Origin: Myrmaecium sp. VS I D KN 1 | Lineage: Eukaryota; Ascomycota; Dothideomycetes; Valsariales; Valsariaceae | Assembly: GCA_019775845.1 (NCBI GenBank) | Contig: JADQAV010000031.1 | Span: 248,138-312,137, forward strand | Direction of reading: 5' to 3' | DNA: 64,000 nt | Shown here: piece after piece, positions 1 through 10,626 of the stretch | Position numbering within the stretch: position 1 is the stretch's first letter | Layout of the letters: every line of letters begins with the position of its first letter | The notes under the pieces: model-generated | Seen by the model: only the letters and a program-made list of their open reading frames with translations | Database searches by the model: none | Told to the model about the DNA's origin: nothing | Program-made: the position numbers and the translations under genes

Positions 1-812
1 CTGGCTGGTCCCAAAATCCGCAAAGACATCATTGCCGATGGGGAACGCGGCCATGGCGTTGCTCGTCACGCTCTTATCGGGGAAGTTCTGCGCCAGCGCG
101 ATGTAGGAGAGGTAGGTCAAGGATCCGCCGAGGGAGTGGCCGGTGGATTCCAAGGTGTAGGAGGGATAGAGGTCGATGAGGCGGCTGACTTCGGTGATGA
201 TCGCGTCGTGCACGGAGGACCAGGGGCTGAAGACGCCTTGCATGACTTCGGTGCCGTCCGGGAAGGTGACGCCGGAGAGCGTGGGGGTGACGGGCTCGAT
301 GTCGATGTCGTTGATGAAATCCTCGACTGGAAGTTTGTAAGCTGAATATGTACGCTGTAGTCGTTCACCCTCGACGACATACCAGCCGTTGAGCCGCGCA
401 TGACCACCGTGATCCGCTCGTACGACGTGGAGTAGCCCACATAACCCTGTGGAAATCGTCATTATGTTTCTTCCGGCAAACATAATGGAACAGAACAAAG
501 GAAGAACCATATATACCTGGGTATCAGTGGACGTATCGTCGATCTGAAGGGTGATGGTCACATCGAAGGCGGTGCCCTGGCAGTCCGAATACGCCGCCGA
601 AGACAACTGCGCGGCGCGGTGAAGCTCATCGAAGTCCGCCGTGGACGCTGGAGTAACCGTCAACACTTGCCTTGCAGGAGCCAGAGTGATCTCGGAAGCT
701 GCGCACCAATAGAGGCTCTCTTGTTGACAAGAGGAGCTGCTGAAACAACAGCGGCGAATGCTGCTAAAGCAGCGAGTATGCGGACGAAATACATATTCTG
801 AAGCCTGCTCAT
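1..812 (-). CDS. Secreted class-3 (alpha/beta-hydrolase) lipase, 3' end cut by the window edge
   Basis: This encodes an extracellular lipase or feruloyl-esterase-like hydrolase of the fungal Lipase_3 family. The nucleophile elbow GHSLGG is visible, followed by a helix (SLTYLSYIALAQNF). The N-terminus is a signal peptide (MYFVRILAALAAFAAVVSAA) followed by PLVNKR, a Kex2-type KR site. Two introns fit: 447..516 and 342..382 (short, 41 nt). They join the GYVGYSTSYERITVVMRGST segment to KLPVEDFINDIDIEP. The ATG may be at 812 or 794. The signal-peptide frame and the mature-domain frame (EITLAPARQVLTV) do not match without removing a very short segment near 690, so the first exon border is unresolved: an unusual intron, a sequence error or a damaged gene. 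The catalytic Asp and His would lie beyond base 1. The family assignment is firm; the substrate is unknown. Confidence 0.8.
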
Positions 813-1947
813 CCAAATACTTCACCGGCTGAACTCGAAACCTGTAAGCTCCGGCTGCTGCTGAAGCTGAAGTAGAGGGAACTGAAGGCCAAACTGAACG
901 TTGGAAAGTCCTGTATTTATATTCGACTGTGTAACATCCTCACGGTGAATTCCACTTCCATTTCCAAAAATGCATATAAACCCGTACCTAGCATACCCCC
1001 AGCCAAGGGCATAGATATAGTCAATACACCCACTCCGGCAATGCGTACCCAATCCCTTCATCAACGCGCGAAGTCCACATTCCGAGAGCGCCTGGCTAGA
1101 TACACTTGGGAAGGTCGGCTTCGGGAGGACCCTTCGAAAGGACGACCGTGAACAGGCCTCCCCGAGTATTTGCGGGGAACATTCAGCCCTCCACCTCCAC
1201 GTTCCGCTGGGATGCAGCATACACGGGGCCTTTTGATTCGTTCTCCCAGGCGCCGAACGGGAACTGGCAAGCCAGAAGAAACGGGAACCAGGAAGGACCT
1301 CCGGAGAAACATAAGCATGCGTGATGTCCAGCGACCTATCATGGTCAGCCATGGCTCTGGGGTAGGTAGCCTCGTGGTCAGGCGCCGGGGTGACGGCGCG
1401 ATGGGTCTACCCCGCAATCGGCAGCGTTGCATCGTCGGTAGGTACTGGTAGGTATCGACCTTAAATACTAGTACTTTGACTAACTCGATTAGGTATCACT
1501 CATCCAACGTACATCGGTGAGGAAAGGCCTGCAAGGGATGGTTGCAGCCGGATGTCTGACTACTGTGAGCATAGGAGGGCGACACTAAGACGTGAAGTCC
1601 ATGCCGCCAGTGCAGTTGCCGAGGCAGAGGATCATCGAGTGCCAAACGGAAAGCTCGTGAAGGGCCGTGGAGAAGCGCGAGCATAGGATCGCATGAAGTG
1701 CAGAGCAATGGAGCATGCAGACAAGGAGAGGGAACGCTTGAGAGAGAGGTGCGCATTGCTTCTTTGCTTGGACTGCCTTTAGACCCTGCAACCACCTTCG
1801 GAGACCAGGCCCATCGTGATCCCAACCCGAGCCATGATGCCCGCGTCCCATCGTACATAGAGGCTCATTGATTCGTGAACATCGACGAGAAAGATATGTG
1901 ACAAGAGAGCGAATATAGTGAGAGAGCGGAGGGAATGCCGGTGCCTC
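813..1947. other. Gene-free stretch: lipase 5' region and 3' region of the YMR1-like gene
   Basis: No convincing gene. Several overlapping open frames of 70-180 codons occur on both strands (for example 822..1352 on minus), but none has recognisable domains, a good start context or splicing that extends it. The stretch contains the motif TAGGTAC at 1439..1445, repeated as a near copy just after, a motif seen in several other intergenic regions here. Confidence 0.6.
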
Positions 1948-4233
1948 TCAAAGAGGTCCCGCTGACATTTCCATCCCAACCTCCTCTCGTGCTTGTCTTG
2001 GGCTCTTCGACCTGTGAGGACTTGGCGTAGACCCTCGGCCAACTGTGAGACTTGCAAATGGAGTTGCAAGGCCGGTAGCTTCCTGAGCAGGGTGAGGTAC
2101 AGACTGAGGAGGGTTTGCCGCATCTGTATCGACTTCCTGCTCTGCAGTTTCCGTTGCGGCGACCACAGGCGCGTCTGTGTTGTTCAGATGAGAAAAGCTC
2201 TCCCCTGGTGCTACGCTGTTCATCTCCTCGTCCCGACGGCCAAATGCTTCAGCCCACCACCGTACTTGTCCTTTCTTCGGGAATATGAGTCGTTCCTTGC
2301 CTTTGACGTTGTCGTCCACGGTGGGATCGTAATCTTTGTTCAGAAATTGTTCTTTCCGCGCCAAAAAGTAATCCCAGACGCTCCGCGTCCTCTCATATGC
2401 ATTCGCTTCCACCCTCTGTTTTTCGTTGTCATATAGAAATGTTCCATATTGACACGAGTACAGATGATACAGCAACCGTCTGAGAAACCGCTCATTGAAC
2501 TCGAATCTGGTGGGGTACTGATACAACAGCTGGTATGTCGCATCTAGGAATTGATGGAAGACGGGACTGATCTCCTTGATTTTAGTCTCGGTCTTCTCCT
2601 CTACTGTCGTCCTGTGAGCATGGTTTGCAAGACCTGCCCCTTGTGCAGAGTCGAAGGGTATATCCCCGTCAGACTCGACGAGAGATTCTCGACTGTCATT
2701 CTTTTTATTGAACAAGCCTTTCGCGCTCAAGAGGGCGTTCTCGAAGGCGTTACCGCCTCCCCCTGAAAGTCTTTGACCTGCTCCGTTTGTGGTACCTCGA
2801 GGGGCGCCTATGCGCTCGTTCTCAATCTCGAACCACTTTTCGCTGTTGAGAAAGCCTGACCGATGGCGAAACATGTGACCGAATGACAGCCAGTCCTTCT
2901 CCACTAGAACGATAAACCCCTCCAAAGTTCTGTAGTATGGGTCCAGACATATCTGGCTCAACGCGCTTAATTGACTTGTTCGATCCCAGCCATCTGAGCA
3001 GTGTATCAACACATGCGAATGCTGGATGCCCACTTGCCGAGCAATGAGGGCGGACCCATCCAAGAGGTTTGAAATATGGAACAGCCAACCGCTCTTAGCA
3101 AGCTGCTCTTTGTTGGGACCCAAAGGGGTCACGTCTGAATCTTTCAAGGCTTCCACGACTTTGTTGAGCGAGTTGCGCATAACATGAATGTTGTCAATGC
3201 CAAGATACGCTTTGGTAGCTCCTCTGTAGTAGTCCATATTTTCTGAGCCCAGTCCAACTGCCTGCATGGCGTACGCATTTAGAGTGGGTCGTGCGTCGAC
3301 AATGAGGTTGCGTTGCTGTGCACCATAGATCTTCGTTGCACCGACTCCAGACTCGAGAGGAGTAGTCGTGAAGCTCTCGGGATCAGGAATAGTGACTTGA
3401 CTATACGAGCTTTCACCTTCTCCAGTCACAGAGTCTGCATTGGTTATGCTTCCCTCAGGACTGGATTCCGTAACGGTGGGAGTGGTTACACCTGATGTCA
3501 TGGGAGGCTTATTCGCCGATGTAGCAAAGATAGCTGCTACTAACTTCTCATCCTGCACGCTTCTATTACCACGGAATCCTGCTTGAGGCTGAGAGCTGCG
3601 TGTGATCGAGCAGTTGTTGACCGGATGAAGATATGTGAGAACGGGTATTCGCGCTCGAGACCGATATTTTCCGGCATAGTTAAGGACGTTGTCGGATATC
3701 GTAGAAGGTACCACAAGAAGAGCTGGATACGTCGGTGAGTATGAGTAATCCTTGTTGATCTCTGATATCCTCCATCCCTTGTCGGTGTCTTTTGGACTTA
3801 TTCCCATTCGTTTCCACTCGGCACGCGGGTCGTAGATGTGCCAGCCATCGAGCGCCTTCTCCACAGCGGGTGGTTTGTAGCTAAAAGCGTAGAGCCTCTC
3901 GATCCTCCCCAGTTTGCAAGTCAAGGATCTCACGGTATCATACACCTCTCGCGCTCGGCTTTCCATGACAAAGTGGAACGCAACAAAGGTGAAGTCCCGG
4001 CATCGCAAGCGAATCGACGGAGCCTGCCGGGAAGCCGGATGCGAGGGACGGTAGGTACAGAAGGAAATCAGTGGATAGGCGATCCAGAGCTCCTTTGGGC
4101 GAGGCTTATGGTTTGGGTCTATGGGCTGTCCGTCGGATGGTGGAGGGAGGTACTGGTATATTATGTGGTGGGTGGTAAGGTGCAAAGTGCCTTCCACACG
4201 CTGGCCTTGCCTCCATAGTGTCACATCTTCCAC
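1948..4233 (-). CDS. YMR1: Myotubularin-family phosphoinositide 3-phosphatase
   Basis: Dephosphorylates PI3P (and PI(3,5)P2) on endosomal and vacuolar membranes, counteracting Vps34. It is a single exon of 761 residues. The N-terminal third of the first 120 residues reads as a PH-GRAM domain (EGTLHLTTHHIIYQYLPPP). The catalytic region follows, with the signature HCSDGWDRTSQ near residue 411, which contains the Cys-x5-Arg loop and the two Asp residues typical of active myotubularins. A low-complexity Ser/Thr-rich insert sits around residues 240-300. The C-terminus after residue 600 is acidic and Pro/Ser-rich and probably disordered. It is divergent from the ribosomal protein S3 gene, with about 515 bp between the two starts. 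It is close to the length of yeast Ymr1 and has all the active-site residues, so I read it as active. Confidence 0.95.
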   Translation of the reverse strand: MEDVTLWRQGQRVEGTLHLTTHHIIYQYLPPPSDGQPIDPNHKPRPKELWIAYPLISFCTYRPSHPASRQAPSIRLRCRDFTFVAFHFVMESRAREVYDTVRSLTCKLGRIERLYAFSYKPPAVEKALDGWHIYDPRAEWKRMGISPKDTDKGWRISEINKDYSYSPTYPALLVVPSTISDNVLNYAGKYRSRARIPVLTYLHPVNNCSITRSSQPQAGFRGNRSVQDEKLVAAIFATSANKPPMTSGVTTPTVTESSPEGSITNADSVTGEGESSYSQVTIPDPESFTTTPLESGVGATKIYGAQQRNLIVDARPTLNAYAMQAVGLGSENMDYYRGATKAYLGIDNIHVMRNSLNKVVEALKDSDVTPLGPNKEQLAKSGWLFHISNLLDGSALIARQVGIQHSHVLIHCSDGWDRTSQLSALSQICLDPYYRTLEGFIVLVEKDWLSFGHMFRHRSGFLNSEKWFEIENERIGAPRGTTNGAGQRLSGGGGNAFENALLSAKGLFNKKNDSRESLVESDGDIPFDSAQGAGLANHAHRTTVEEKTETKIKEISPVFHQFLDATYQLLYQYPTRFEFNERFLRRLLYHLYSCQYGTFLYDNEKQRVEANAYERTRSVWDYFLARKEQFLNKDYDPTVDDNVKGKERLIFPKKGQVRWWAEAFGRRDEEMNSVAPGESFSHLNNTDAPVVAATETAEQEVDTDAANPPQSVPHPAQEATGLATPFASLTVGRGSTPSPHRSKSPRQAREEVGMEMSAGPL

Positions 4234-4749
4234 CTGAGAAACTTAGTTGGCGGCCCAAGCAGTGCAGGTGGTATTCGGAGGTCTGACCTTGGACACCCGA
4301 ATTTTGTCCATGGCGAGATTCGTATGCAGTAGACGACCATGCGAGAGGCTCAATTTACGCGGCGCATTGACAGTGATGGAGAGGGAGAGGCTGTACACGG
4401 AGAGGGCAAGTGAATGTAGATACGAACGTGGCGGAGCTGCTGTTTGTGCTGTGAGATGTTGTTACAACGTATCCGTATGTACTCGCAGTTTGACCAGCCG
4501 CATGTGCCAGGGTGTCGCTCACTCGGTATATCCGGTGGTGAGCCTGAGATTGGCCTGGGCATGGGTGGCGCTTAGTCACCAATCGATAAGGTGTTTTCCA
4601 AGCGACTTGGCGCCAAGTCTACCGAGATGCCCACACGAAGCCCCCGAAATTGAATCTCGTGAAGGACAGGCGAAGACTAACCGACAAGCACCCAACGACC
4701 TCCTCCGCTCCGGAAAGCCCTTTTCATATACCCTCATCAACTCATCAAA
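4234..4749. promoter_or_regulatory. Shared promoter region of YMR1 (-) and RPS3 (+)
   Basis: A 516 bp region between two divergent starts. A CCAAT pentamer lies at about 4578 (caccaatcg), and a TATA-like cttttcatata sits about 30 bp before the RPS3 ATG. The ATG has A at -3 and G at +4. No ORF here looks real. Confidence 0.4.
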
Positions 4750-5862
4750 ATGGCCGCTGTTCAGGGTACCGCCATGTATGTTTGAATCTGCGTCCGAAAT
4801 TATCCTCGTTGCCAGAAACTAATGTCTTTTCAACAGCTCCAAGAGGAGAAAGTTCGTCGCTGGTATGCAATCACCCGCCCTTCAATCAACCCGCAAGAAG
4901 CACTGCACAGGAGGAGGAGGATCATAGTCGAAGAAAGGCAGTCGTTGTGAACCGGGGATGCGATCGGTGGTGGTTCGAAGGAGATGGGGATTCCAATGCG
5001 TGTATTGGCGCACACACTCGAGCAGGCCGCTGACGGAAATTTTACAGACGGTGTTTTCTACGCCGAGCTCAACGAGTTCTTCCAGCGCGAGCTGGCTGAG
5101 GAGGGCTACTCCGGCGTCGAGGTCCGCGTCACCCCTACCGTCACCGACATCATCATCCGGGCGACGCACACACAGGATGTTCTGGGCGAGCAGGGCCGCC
5201 GCATCCGCGAGCTCACCTCGCTCATCCAGAAGCGCTTCAAGTTCCCCGAGAACTCCGTTTCCCTCTACGCCGCCAAGGTCCAGAACCGTGGTCTTTCCGC
5301 CGTCGCTCAGTGCGAGTCCCTGCGCTACAAGCTCCTCAACGGTCTCGCCGTCCGCCGTGCCTGCTACGGTGTTCTGCGGTTCATCATGGAGTCCGGTGCT
5401 AAGGGTTGCGAGGTCGTCGTCAGCGGAAAGCTGAGGGCTGCCCGTGCCAAGTCCATGAAGTTCACTGTACGTTTGTTTCGGGGATTGTTGGTACATTGTA
5501 ACGTATACTGACTTGGAGATCAGGACGGTTTCATGATCCACTCCGGTCAACCCGCCAAGGAATTCATCGACTCCGCCACCCGCCATGTTCTCCTCCGCCA
5601 GGGTGTCCTCGGTATCAAGGTCAAGATCATGCGCGGCTCCGACCCCGAGGGCAAGGCCGGCCCCCAGAAGACTCTCCCTGACTCCGTCACCATCATCGAG
5701 CCCAAGGAGGAGCAGCCCGTCGTCCAGCCCATGTCCCAGGACTACGGCGCCAAGGCTCTTGCCGCCCAGCAGGCCGCTGAGCAGCAGAGACTGGCTGAGC
5801 AGCAGGAGGCCGAGGCTGCTGCGGCCCCCGCCGCCGAGGGAGAGTTCGCTGGTGAGCAATAG
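4750..5862 (+). CDS. RPS3: 40S ribosomal protein S3 (uS3)
   Basis: A component of the small ribosomal subunit at the mRNA entry channel. Four exons: 4750..4775, 4837..4862, 5048..5466 and 5524..5862, giving 269 residues. The first two exons are only 26 nt each. They supply [17 protein letters not shown], which joins in frame to [16 protein letters not shown]. The type-2 KH domain occupies roughly residues 20-95 ([20 protein letters not shown]), followed by the conserved C-terminal S3 domain ([40 protein letters not shown]). The tail is Ala/Gln/Glu-rich, as in other fungi. Codon choice is strongly C-ending, as expected for a highly expressed gene. Introns are 61, 185 and 57 nt; the 185-nt one shows no clear snoRNA boxes. 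Confidence 0.97.
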
Positions 5863-6670
5863 AGGAAGAAAAGTTGCATGATGATGGGTTGAGGGTTTGT
5901 CTTTTTTGCATTCTGGAATGGTCAATGATGATATATGGGTAGTCATGGAGTCACTGCTATGTACCTACTACTACTACGACAGGCCAGAAGAATCTTTTTC
6001 AAGGGAGCTTCGCGGGGCTCTTTTTGCGGGAAAGCATTTTTTGGCTGAAAATGGAAAGAAACGTCTCAAGATCATGTCAAATCGCACCCATCCTTGTTCA
6101 CTCGTACGCCAATCGACCGCGTACACCTGGGTCGGGCTTGCGCAAAACGGCGACTTTACTAACCACGTCGAATTATGGACCACACAGCACGGGACATGTC
6201 ACCCCACATGCCCTCAGCACGCCGAGTATCGTCGTTCCGCTCTCGAACAAGGACACCGAACTCACATTGTGCCTCAGCAAGCAAGCAAAGCGCCAGCCCG
6301 CTTCGCATCCGATATATGGACGACCGTTCATTCATTTCCTTTTTTTTTCTTTCACGCTCGAACGCTGCGCTAACCCGTTCTTTCTCCCTCTTTCTATTCA
6401 ATCATTATACTTTTAATCATTCATTTTCGTTTTCATCCGGTGCTAGGGAACCCGCCCACGCTCTCTCTTCTTTTTCTTTTTCGCCAAATACTAAGGGAAG
6501 TTCGTACAGTCGTGCAATCATAATTCATCCTCAATCTCGTCTTCGTCCACCTCTTCGTCCTCGGCCGCGGTGATCCAACCAAACAACTACACCTACCAAC
6601 CAAGCTAGCCAGCCAGCCAGCGAGCCTGGGATCCAGCCTCCACCCTCACGTCCACCTCGTCCCATGCGGC
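5863..6670. other. Convergent 3' regions of RPS3 and the membrane-protein gene
   Basis: No gene seen. This is the tail-to-tail space between RPS3 (+) and the gene ending at 6671 (-). It holds T-rich and TTC-rich stretches at about 6340-6480 and a short gccagccagc repeat near 6608. Small open frames lack coding character. Confidence 0.6.
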
Positions 6671-7667
6671 TTAACGACGCTTCTTACTCCCCCCGCTGGC
6701 ACCAGCAGCAGCCATATTCAAACCGCGCAAGATCTCGACGGCGAAGTGGTAGGCCATGTAGGTTGGGAAGACGATCCATGCGCCGCTGTTGGAAAGATCG
6801 AGAGTCAGTATATCATCCTTCCTTTTAGAGGGAGGAGGGGTGGTGGGATGAGGATTGAGGACTGAGTAGGTAACTGACTTCGGAATAATCCACAGCAAGA
6901 TCAAATCACGGGCGGAATTGTGGCCGACGTGCGACCAGCCGGAGAAATACTCGTTCAGACCTGCGGTGGAAAAGAGGATCAGCATGCAGAACAGATGCAC
7001 CTGAAGCGCAGCCAAACTCACCATACAACCCCGTCTTCCCCACCGTAAGCACACTCACCGCGAAACCCAACAGCACCGCCTTCGCCGCCGGGGGTCCCTC
7101 CAAGACCCTCCTTTCTCCCCTCCCCCCATCCCCAAAAACCCTCCCTCTCCCAAACCACCACACCAAAAAAACATACCCCGCATACCCCACCGTCTCCACC
7201 ACATTCCCCACGCTCTGCGCCCCCACGAACCCTTCCCGCCTTTCCTCCCACCCGTCCCACCCGTACAGCCGGTCCACGGACGCGTAGAGCGCGTAGGGGC
7301 GCCAGAGGGGGGCGTGCCAGCGGCCTGGGGGGTGGGCGGCGCTTGCGCCGGCAGGAAGCGTATGGGGGCGCAGCAGGACGTACCCGGCGTCCCACAGCAC
7401 GAGGGGGATGGCGAGGGTGAGCCAGAGAAGGGTGAGGGGGGAGGGCGTGTGGCTCCATACGCTAGGTGGAGTGGGGGCGCGGCGGCGGGAGGAAGATGGG
7501 CGGGAGCGGGAGCGGGTGCGGGTGCGTTTGCTGCTGGGCGTGGGGCGGAGGAGGTCTGGGGTGCTTCGGGTGGATGGGCTGCTATTGCTGCTGATGCTGG
7601 TTTTGGGCGTGCTGTACGTGGGTGCCGGGGAGGGGAAGTCGGAGGGGTGGTGGCGGGTTGATACCAT
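6671..7667 (-). CDS. Multi-pass membrane protein of unknown function (weakly EXPERA-like)
   Basis: Three exons, 7022..7667, 6879..6960 and 6671..6785, encode 280 residues. The first 65 or so residues are Ser/Pro/Arg-rich and probably cytosolic. They are followed by about five hydrophobic segments: PLTLLWLTLAIPLVLWDAGYVLL, TVGYAGYVFLVWWF, AKAVLLGFAVSVLTV, DLILLWIIPNGAWIVFPTYM and AYHFAVEIL. A conserved-looking loop (DRLYGWDGW, FVGAQSVGNVVE) and the block FSGWSHVGHNSARDL suggest a charged or aromatic binding site within the membrane. The protein ends in a basic tail (GGSKKRR), a possible ER-retrieval signal. The layout recalls EXPERA/EBP-type sterol-handling proteins, but I cannot confirm the family. 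Both introns restore the frame exactly, so the model is sound although the function is unknown. Confidence 0.75.
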
Positions 7668-8452
7668 TGTGATGGTGGTATGGAGGAGAGGTGGGTGTGT
7701 TTGTGTGTGTGCGCGCGTGAAGCGGGTTCTGAGGTGGGAGAGGGGAGGACTGAGGCAGGGCGGGAAGGTGGGAGGTGGGAATATATATTCGCAGAGAAAA
7801 AAAAAAAAGAGGAATGCGGCGGTGCGGGGCAGCTTGTCGTTGTTGTCGCTGTTGCGGTGTTGTCACGGTCGTTTCATCGGGTACTAAGTACCAGGTACTT
7901 TCTACTAAGCCATGTACACCATTTTTCATGGCGGTTAGTTAACTTACGCCTTGTATAAGGCGCGAGATCCGTGTTCCTACCAATCAATAGCTGTTGTTGA
8001 GCTGTCTTTCCTCTCTAGTTAATACTTAAGATGTGCATGGCGGTGGGGTTACAGGTGGAACGTGCCTCAGCTGATTGACGTGGACGTACATGGGTACTAG
8101 TACTTATGGAGGTACTTAGTCCTTCCTTCTACATGCGCGCGATTGAAATCTCTGCACTTGAAGATGGATGAATCCGAATGCTATTACATGGTGGTGGTTG
8201 CGTGCTGGTTCGAAGATTTTATGCCATCGGCGAAGAAGAAGAAGAAGAAGAAGAAGAAAAAATGCGGGGATGGAGTTCACCTCAGGGTCTTCGTGCCCGG
8301 TTCACGATCTTCGTTCAGCCTTGCGGAGGGACCAAGGGATGATCGTATCGCATCGCATCCGACATAAAAACCGTGTATATTTACAAATTTCATCCCAGCG
8401 ATCCAACAACCCCACAGGCACACCTTTCCTCTCAAGCGAACGGCCTACCAAC
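7668..8452. other. Gene-free stretch between two minus-strand genes
   Basis: Promoter side of the membrane-protein gene and 3' side of the oxidoreductase gene. It holds an A-run at about 7799-7808, paired GTAC-containing motifs (gtactaagtaccaggtac near 7880; ggtactagtacttatgg near 8095) and a (GAA)n run at 8232-8258. No gene seen. Confidence 0.6.
8232..8258 (+). repeat. (GAA)n trinucleotide microsatellite
   Basis: Nine or so uninterrupted GAA units, followed by an A-run, in the intergenic space downstream of the oxidoreductase gene. Confidence 0.9.
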
Positions 8453-9944
8453 CTACCTCAACGACCACACCCCCTCCACCCTGACAATCTCCACCGAGCG
8501 CTTCTCATCCAACGACCGACGGCCCGCCTCCATGATCGCGCCGGTCGCGATCGTATTCCGCAACGTGGGGAGGGGCCGGGCCTCCAGCTCCTCCAGCGTG
8601 ACGCGCCCTTCATTCAGCGCGACGACGGCGTCGACGAACTTCTCGAACGAGATGTATCCGTATCCGGTCTGGCCGGCGAAGTTGCCTTCCTCGTCGGGGG
8701 CGTATTTCATGTAGAAGCTAGGAAGAAGAAGAGGAGGAGCGTTAGACAGACAGCGATAGGCCTCGTCAAGTGAGGGAATGCAGAACGTACGGATTATACC
8801 ACGTCAAGCCAGACTCATCCTCCGTGACGTCGTACCCCCGCTTGGCCTGGTTGATGCGGATCTCGCCCTTGCTGGCCATGTAATGGAAGTACTGATTCGA
8901 GTGCACGCCCGCCTTCTGCGGCGCCGTCCAGCTGGCCGTGTACACGCCCGTGGCCCGCTTGCTCGGGTCGTCCCGCTTGACCCAGTCGACGAGCAGGGTG
9001 ATGGTGTCCTCGGTCTGGGGCGCGCAGCCCAGGCCGGTGGCGATGCCGGTGGAGCCGCTCGCGGTCACCTTGACGGGCGTGTAGGCCGGCACCATCGACT
9101 CGCACACGTCGATGTGGTGGGAGTTGAGGTAGTAGGAGATGTCGCTGTCCTTGCCCGCCCACGCCTTGAACGTCTCCAGCTGGCTTTTGGGCTGGCTCAT
9201 GTAGCTGTAGAAGTAGTTGAAGTCGCCCAGGTGCTGGGCCCGGTACCGGGCGTCGGCGTAGGCGGGGTCGTAGCGCTTGTGGTGCTCGACGTAGACGAAC
9301 ACGTTGTGCTTCTTCGCTTCCTCGATCAGCGTCTGGTGGTCCGCCAGCTTCTGCACGGCCGGCTTCGTGACCAGCACGTGGATGCCGCGCTGGATGGCAT
9401 AGAGGGCGATCGGGAAGTGCGTCGAGTCGGGCGTGAAGATGGTGATGGCACTGCCCGGGGCGAGAGCGTCGATGGCGGTCTTGTAGGCGTCCGGGTCGGT
9501 GGAGTTGTTGTCCGGATAGGAGTCGAAGGAGACGTCGAGGTTGTTGTAGACTTGGGAGATGTTCTTCTGGAGGTGTTCGCCTGAAGATGCTACCATGAGC
9601 GAGTGCAGCCTGATGCAGCCGTGGAGATCTTACGGATGGCCGGGAACTTCTTCCCCGACACGCCCGCCATGCTCAGCTTGCCGACCTTGCCGCGGCGGCG
9701 CAGGTCGAACATCGTCAGAGCGACCACGCCCACTTTCTTGTCGGAGTTGGACATCCCCCCACCGACGAAACCCGTTGTGTACTCGCCGGTACCTATCTGC
9801 GCAGATGGGAGTTGGTCAGCGTCACTTCCGCGTCGGATGGTCACAACAGGCGCCATGGGAGGATGAAGGCATTCGCGGGGCGTCAATCTCCTCCGCCGCG
9901 CTGCCAATAGATTGACGTACCATACAAACATCGAGCGGAGCCAT
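8453..9944 (-). CDS. Gfo/Idh/MocA-family NAD(P)-dependent oxidoreductase
   Basis: Predicted cytosolic dehydrogenase acting on a sugar or sugar-acid derivative. Four exons, 9921..9944, 9634..9796, 8791..9580 and 8453..8717, give 413 residues. The first exon is only 24 nt (MAPLDVCM). It joins to [14 protein letters not shown], which completes the glycine-rich Rossmann start. The motif VLVTKPAV holds the Lys of the family's EKP-like cofactor loop. [14 protein letters not shown] and [11 protein letters not shown] contain the conserved catalytic-region His and Lys residues. Residues after about 150 form the C-terminal alpha/beta substrate domain ([16 protein letters not shown]). All three splice junctions restore phase. 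The gene is divergent from the DHDPS-family aldolase at 10627, with a shared 682 bp promoter, which suggests a common pathway. The substrate cannot be read from sequence. Confidence 0.88.
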
Positions 9945-10626
9945 CGTTGATCGTCGAGCCTTCTGGGAAACAGGCGAAGTGAGTGGGGGGGAAAGACGTG
10001 GAGGTCAGTAAAGGAAACGTGAGAGAGGAAGAAGAAGCAGGAGAAGAGCAAGCTATGGACGGGCGCGGGTCATGAGAGGAGAGAGGTTATTCTGCCCCGG
10101 ATGATGAGGGATAATCTACCCATCGCCCAAGGGACTTCCCATCTGCCCCTCGGCCTTTGATGGCGGGACCGGGTTCGAGGGGTAAAATGGAATGATGGAC
10201 GGCTGGTCCGGGGAGGCTTTCCCCACACTCCCCACGAGCAGATCTCGCACGCCAATTGGTGGAAGAATCAAGGCCGGACGGAACGGCAACTGAACCTCAG
10301 CCGGTCGCCCCACACTTCGATTTGCCCATTACCACCTCAGGCAACCTTAGCTCATCCCCCCGCCGCCGCCGTGGGTGATGCGTGGGGGGGGGGCACGGCT
10401 GTGAGAGTCGGCCTCGGGTTAAATAGTAGTCTGACTAGTGAGCAGACAGACTATGAACACCCGTACCGGATTACCGTTGCCTCTCCTCATGTGAGTTATA
10501 TTAAGCTGACGGAGCGCTGACATTCATTCTCCAACTCACAATTCCCTTTCCCTCAACTCCTCATACATCTCTCGACACCTCCCCTCTCCTCCCCTTCCCA
10601 CCTTCACACCCTCCCAGACCACAACC
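9945..10626. promoter_or_regulatory. Shared divergent promoter of the oxidoreductase and aldolase genes
   Basis: A 682 bp region between two starts. It holds CCAATTGG (10252-10259) with an overlapping ATTGGTGGA element, C/G-rich blocks that match CreA-type SYGGRG sites, and a possible TATA-like ttaaatag near 10420. There is a G-run at about 10384-10393. No gene seen. Confidence 0.45.
10255..10263 (-). promoter_or_regulatory. Galacturonate-responsive-type element (CCACCAAT on minus strand)
   Basis: The plus strand reads ATTGGTGGA. Its complement contains CCACCAAT, matching the CCNCCAAT core of the galacturonic-acid-responsive element described in Aspergillus niger pectin-catabolism promoters. 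It lies between the divergent oxidoreductase and aldolase genes. An eight-base match can arise by chance; the call rests on position and on the neighbouring aldolase. Confidence 0.4.

Noticed and set aside
822-1352. 176-codon open frame on minus upstream of the lipase
   Set aside because: No motif, no coding bias, and it sits in the lipase promoter.
4863-5047. Possible snoRNA inside RPS3 intron 2
   Set aside because: A CTGA is present near the 3' end, but no convincing C box (RTGATGA) or paired stem was found.
8778-9584. 268-codon open frame on plus opposite the Gfo/Idh gene
   Set aside because: Val/Gly/Arg-rich antisense reading of a high-GC exon.
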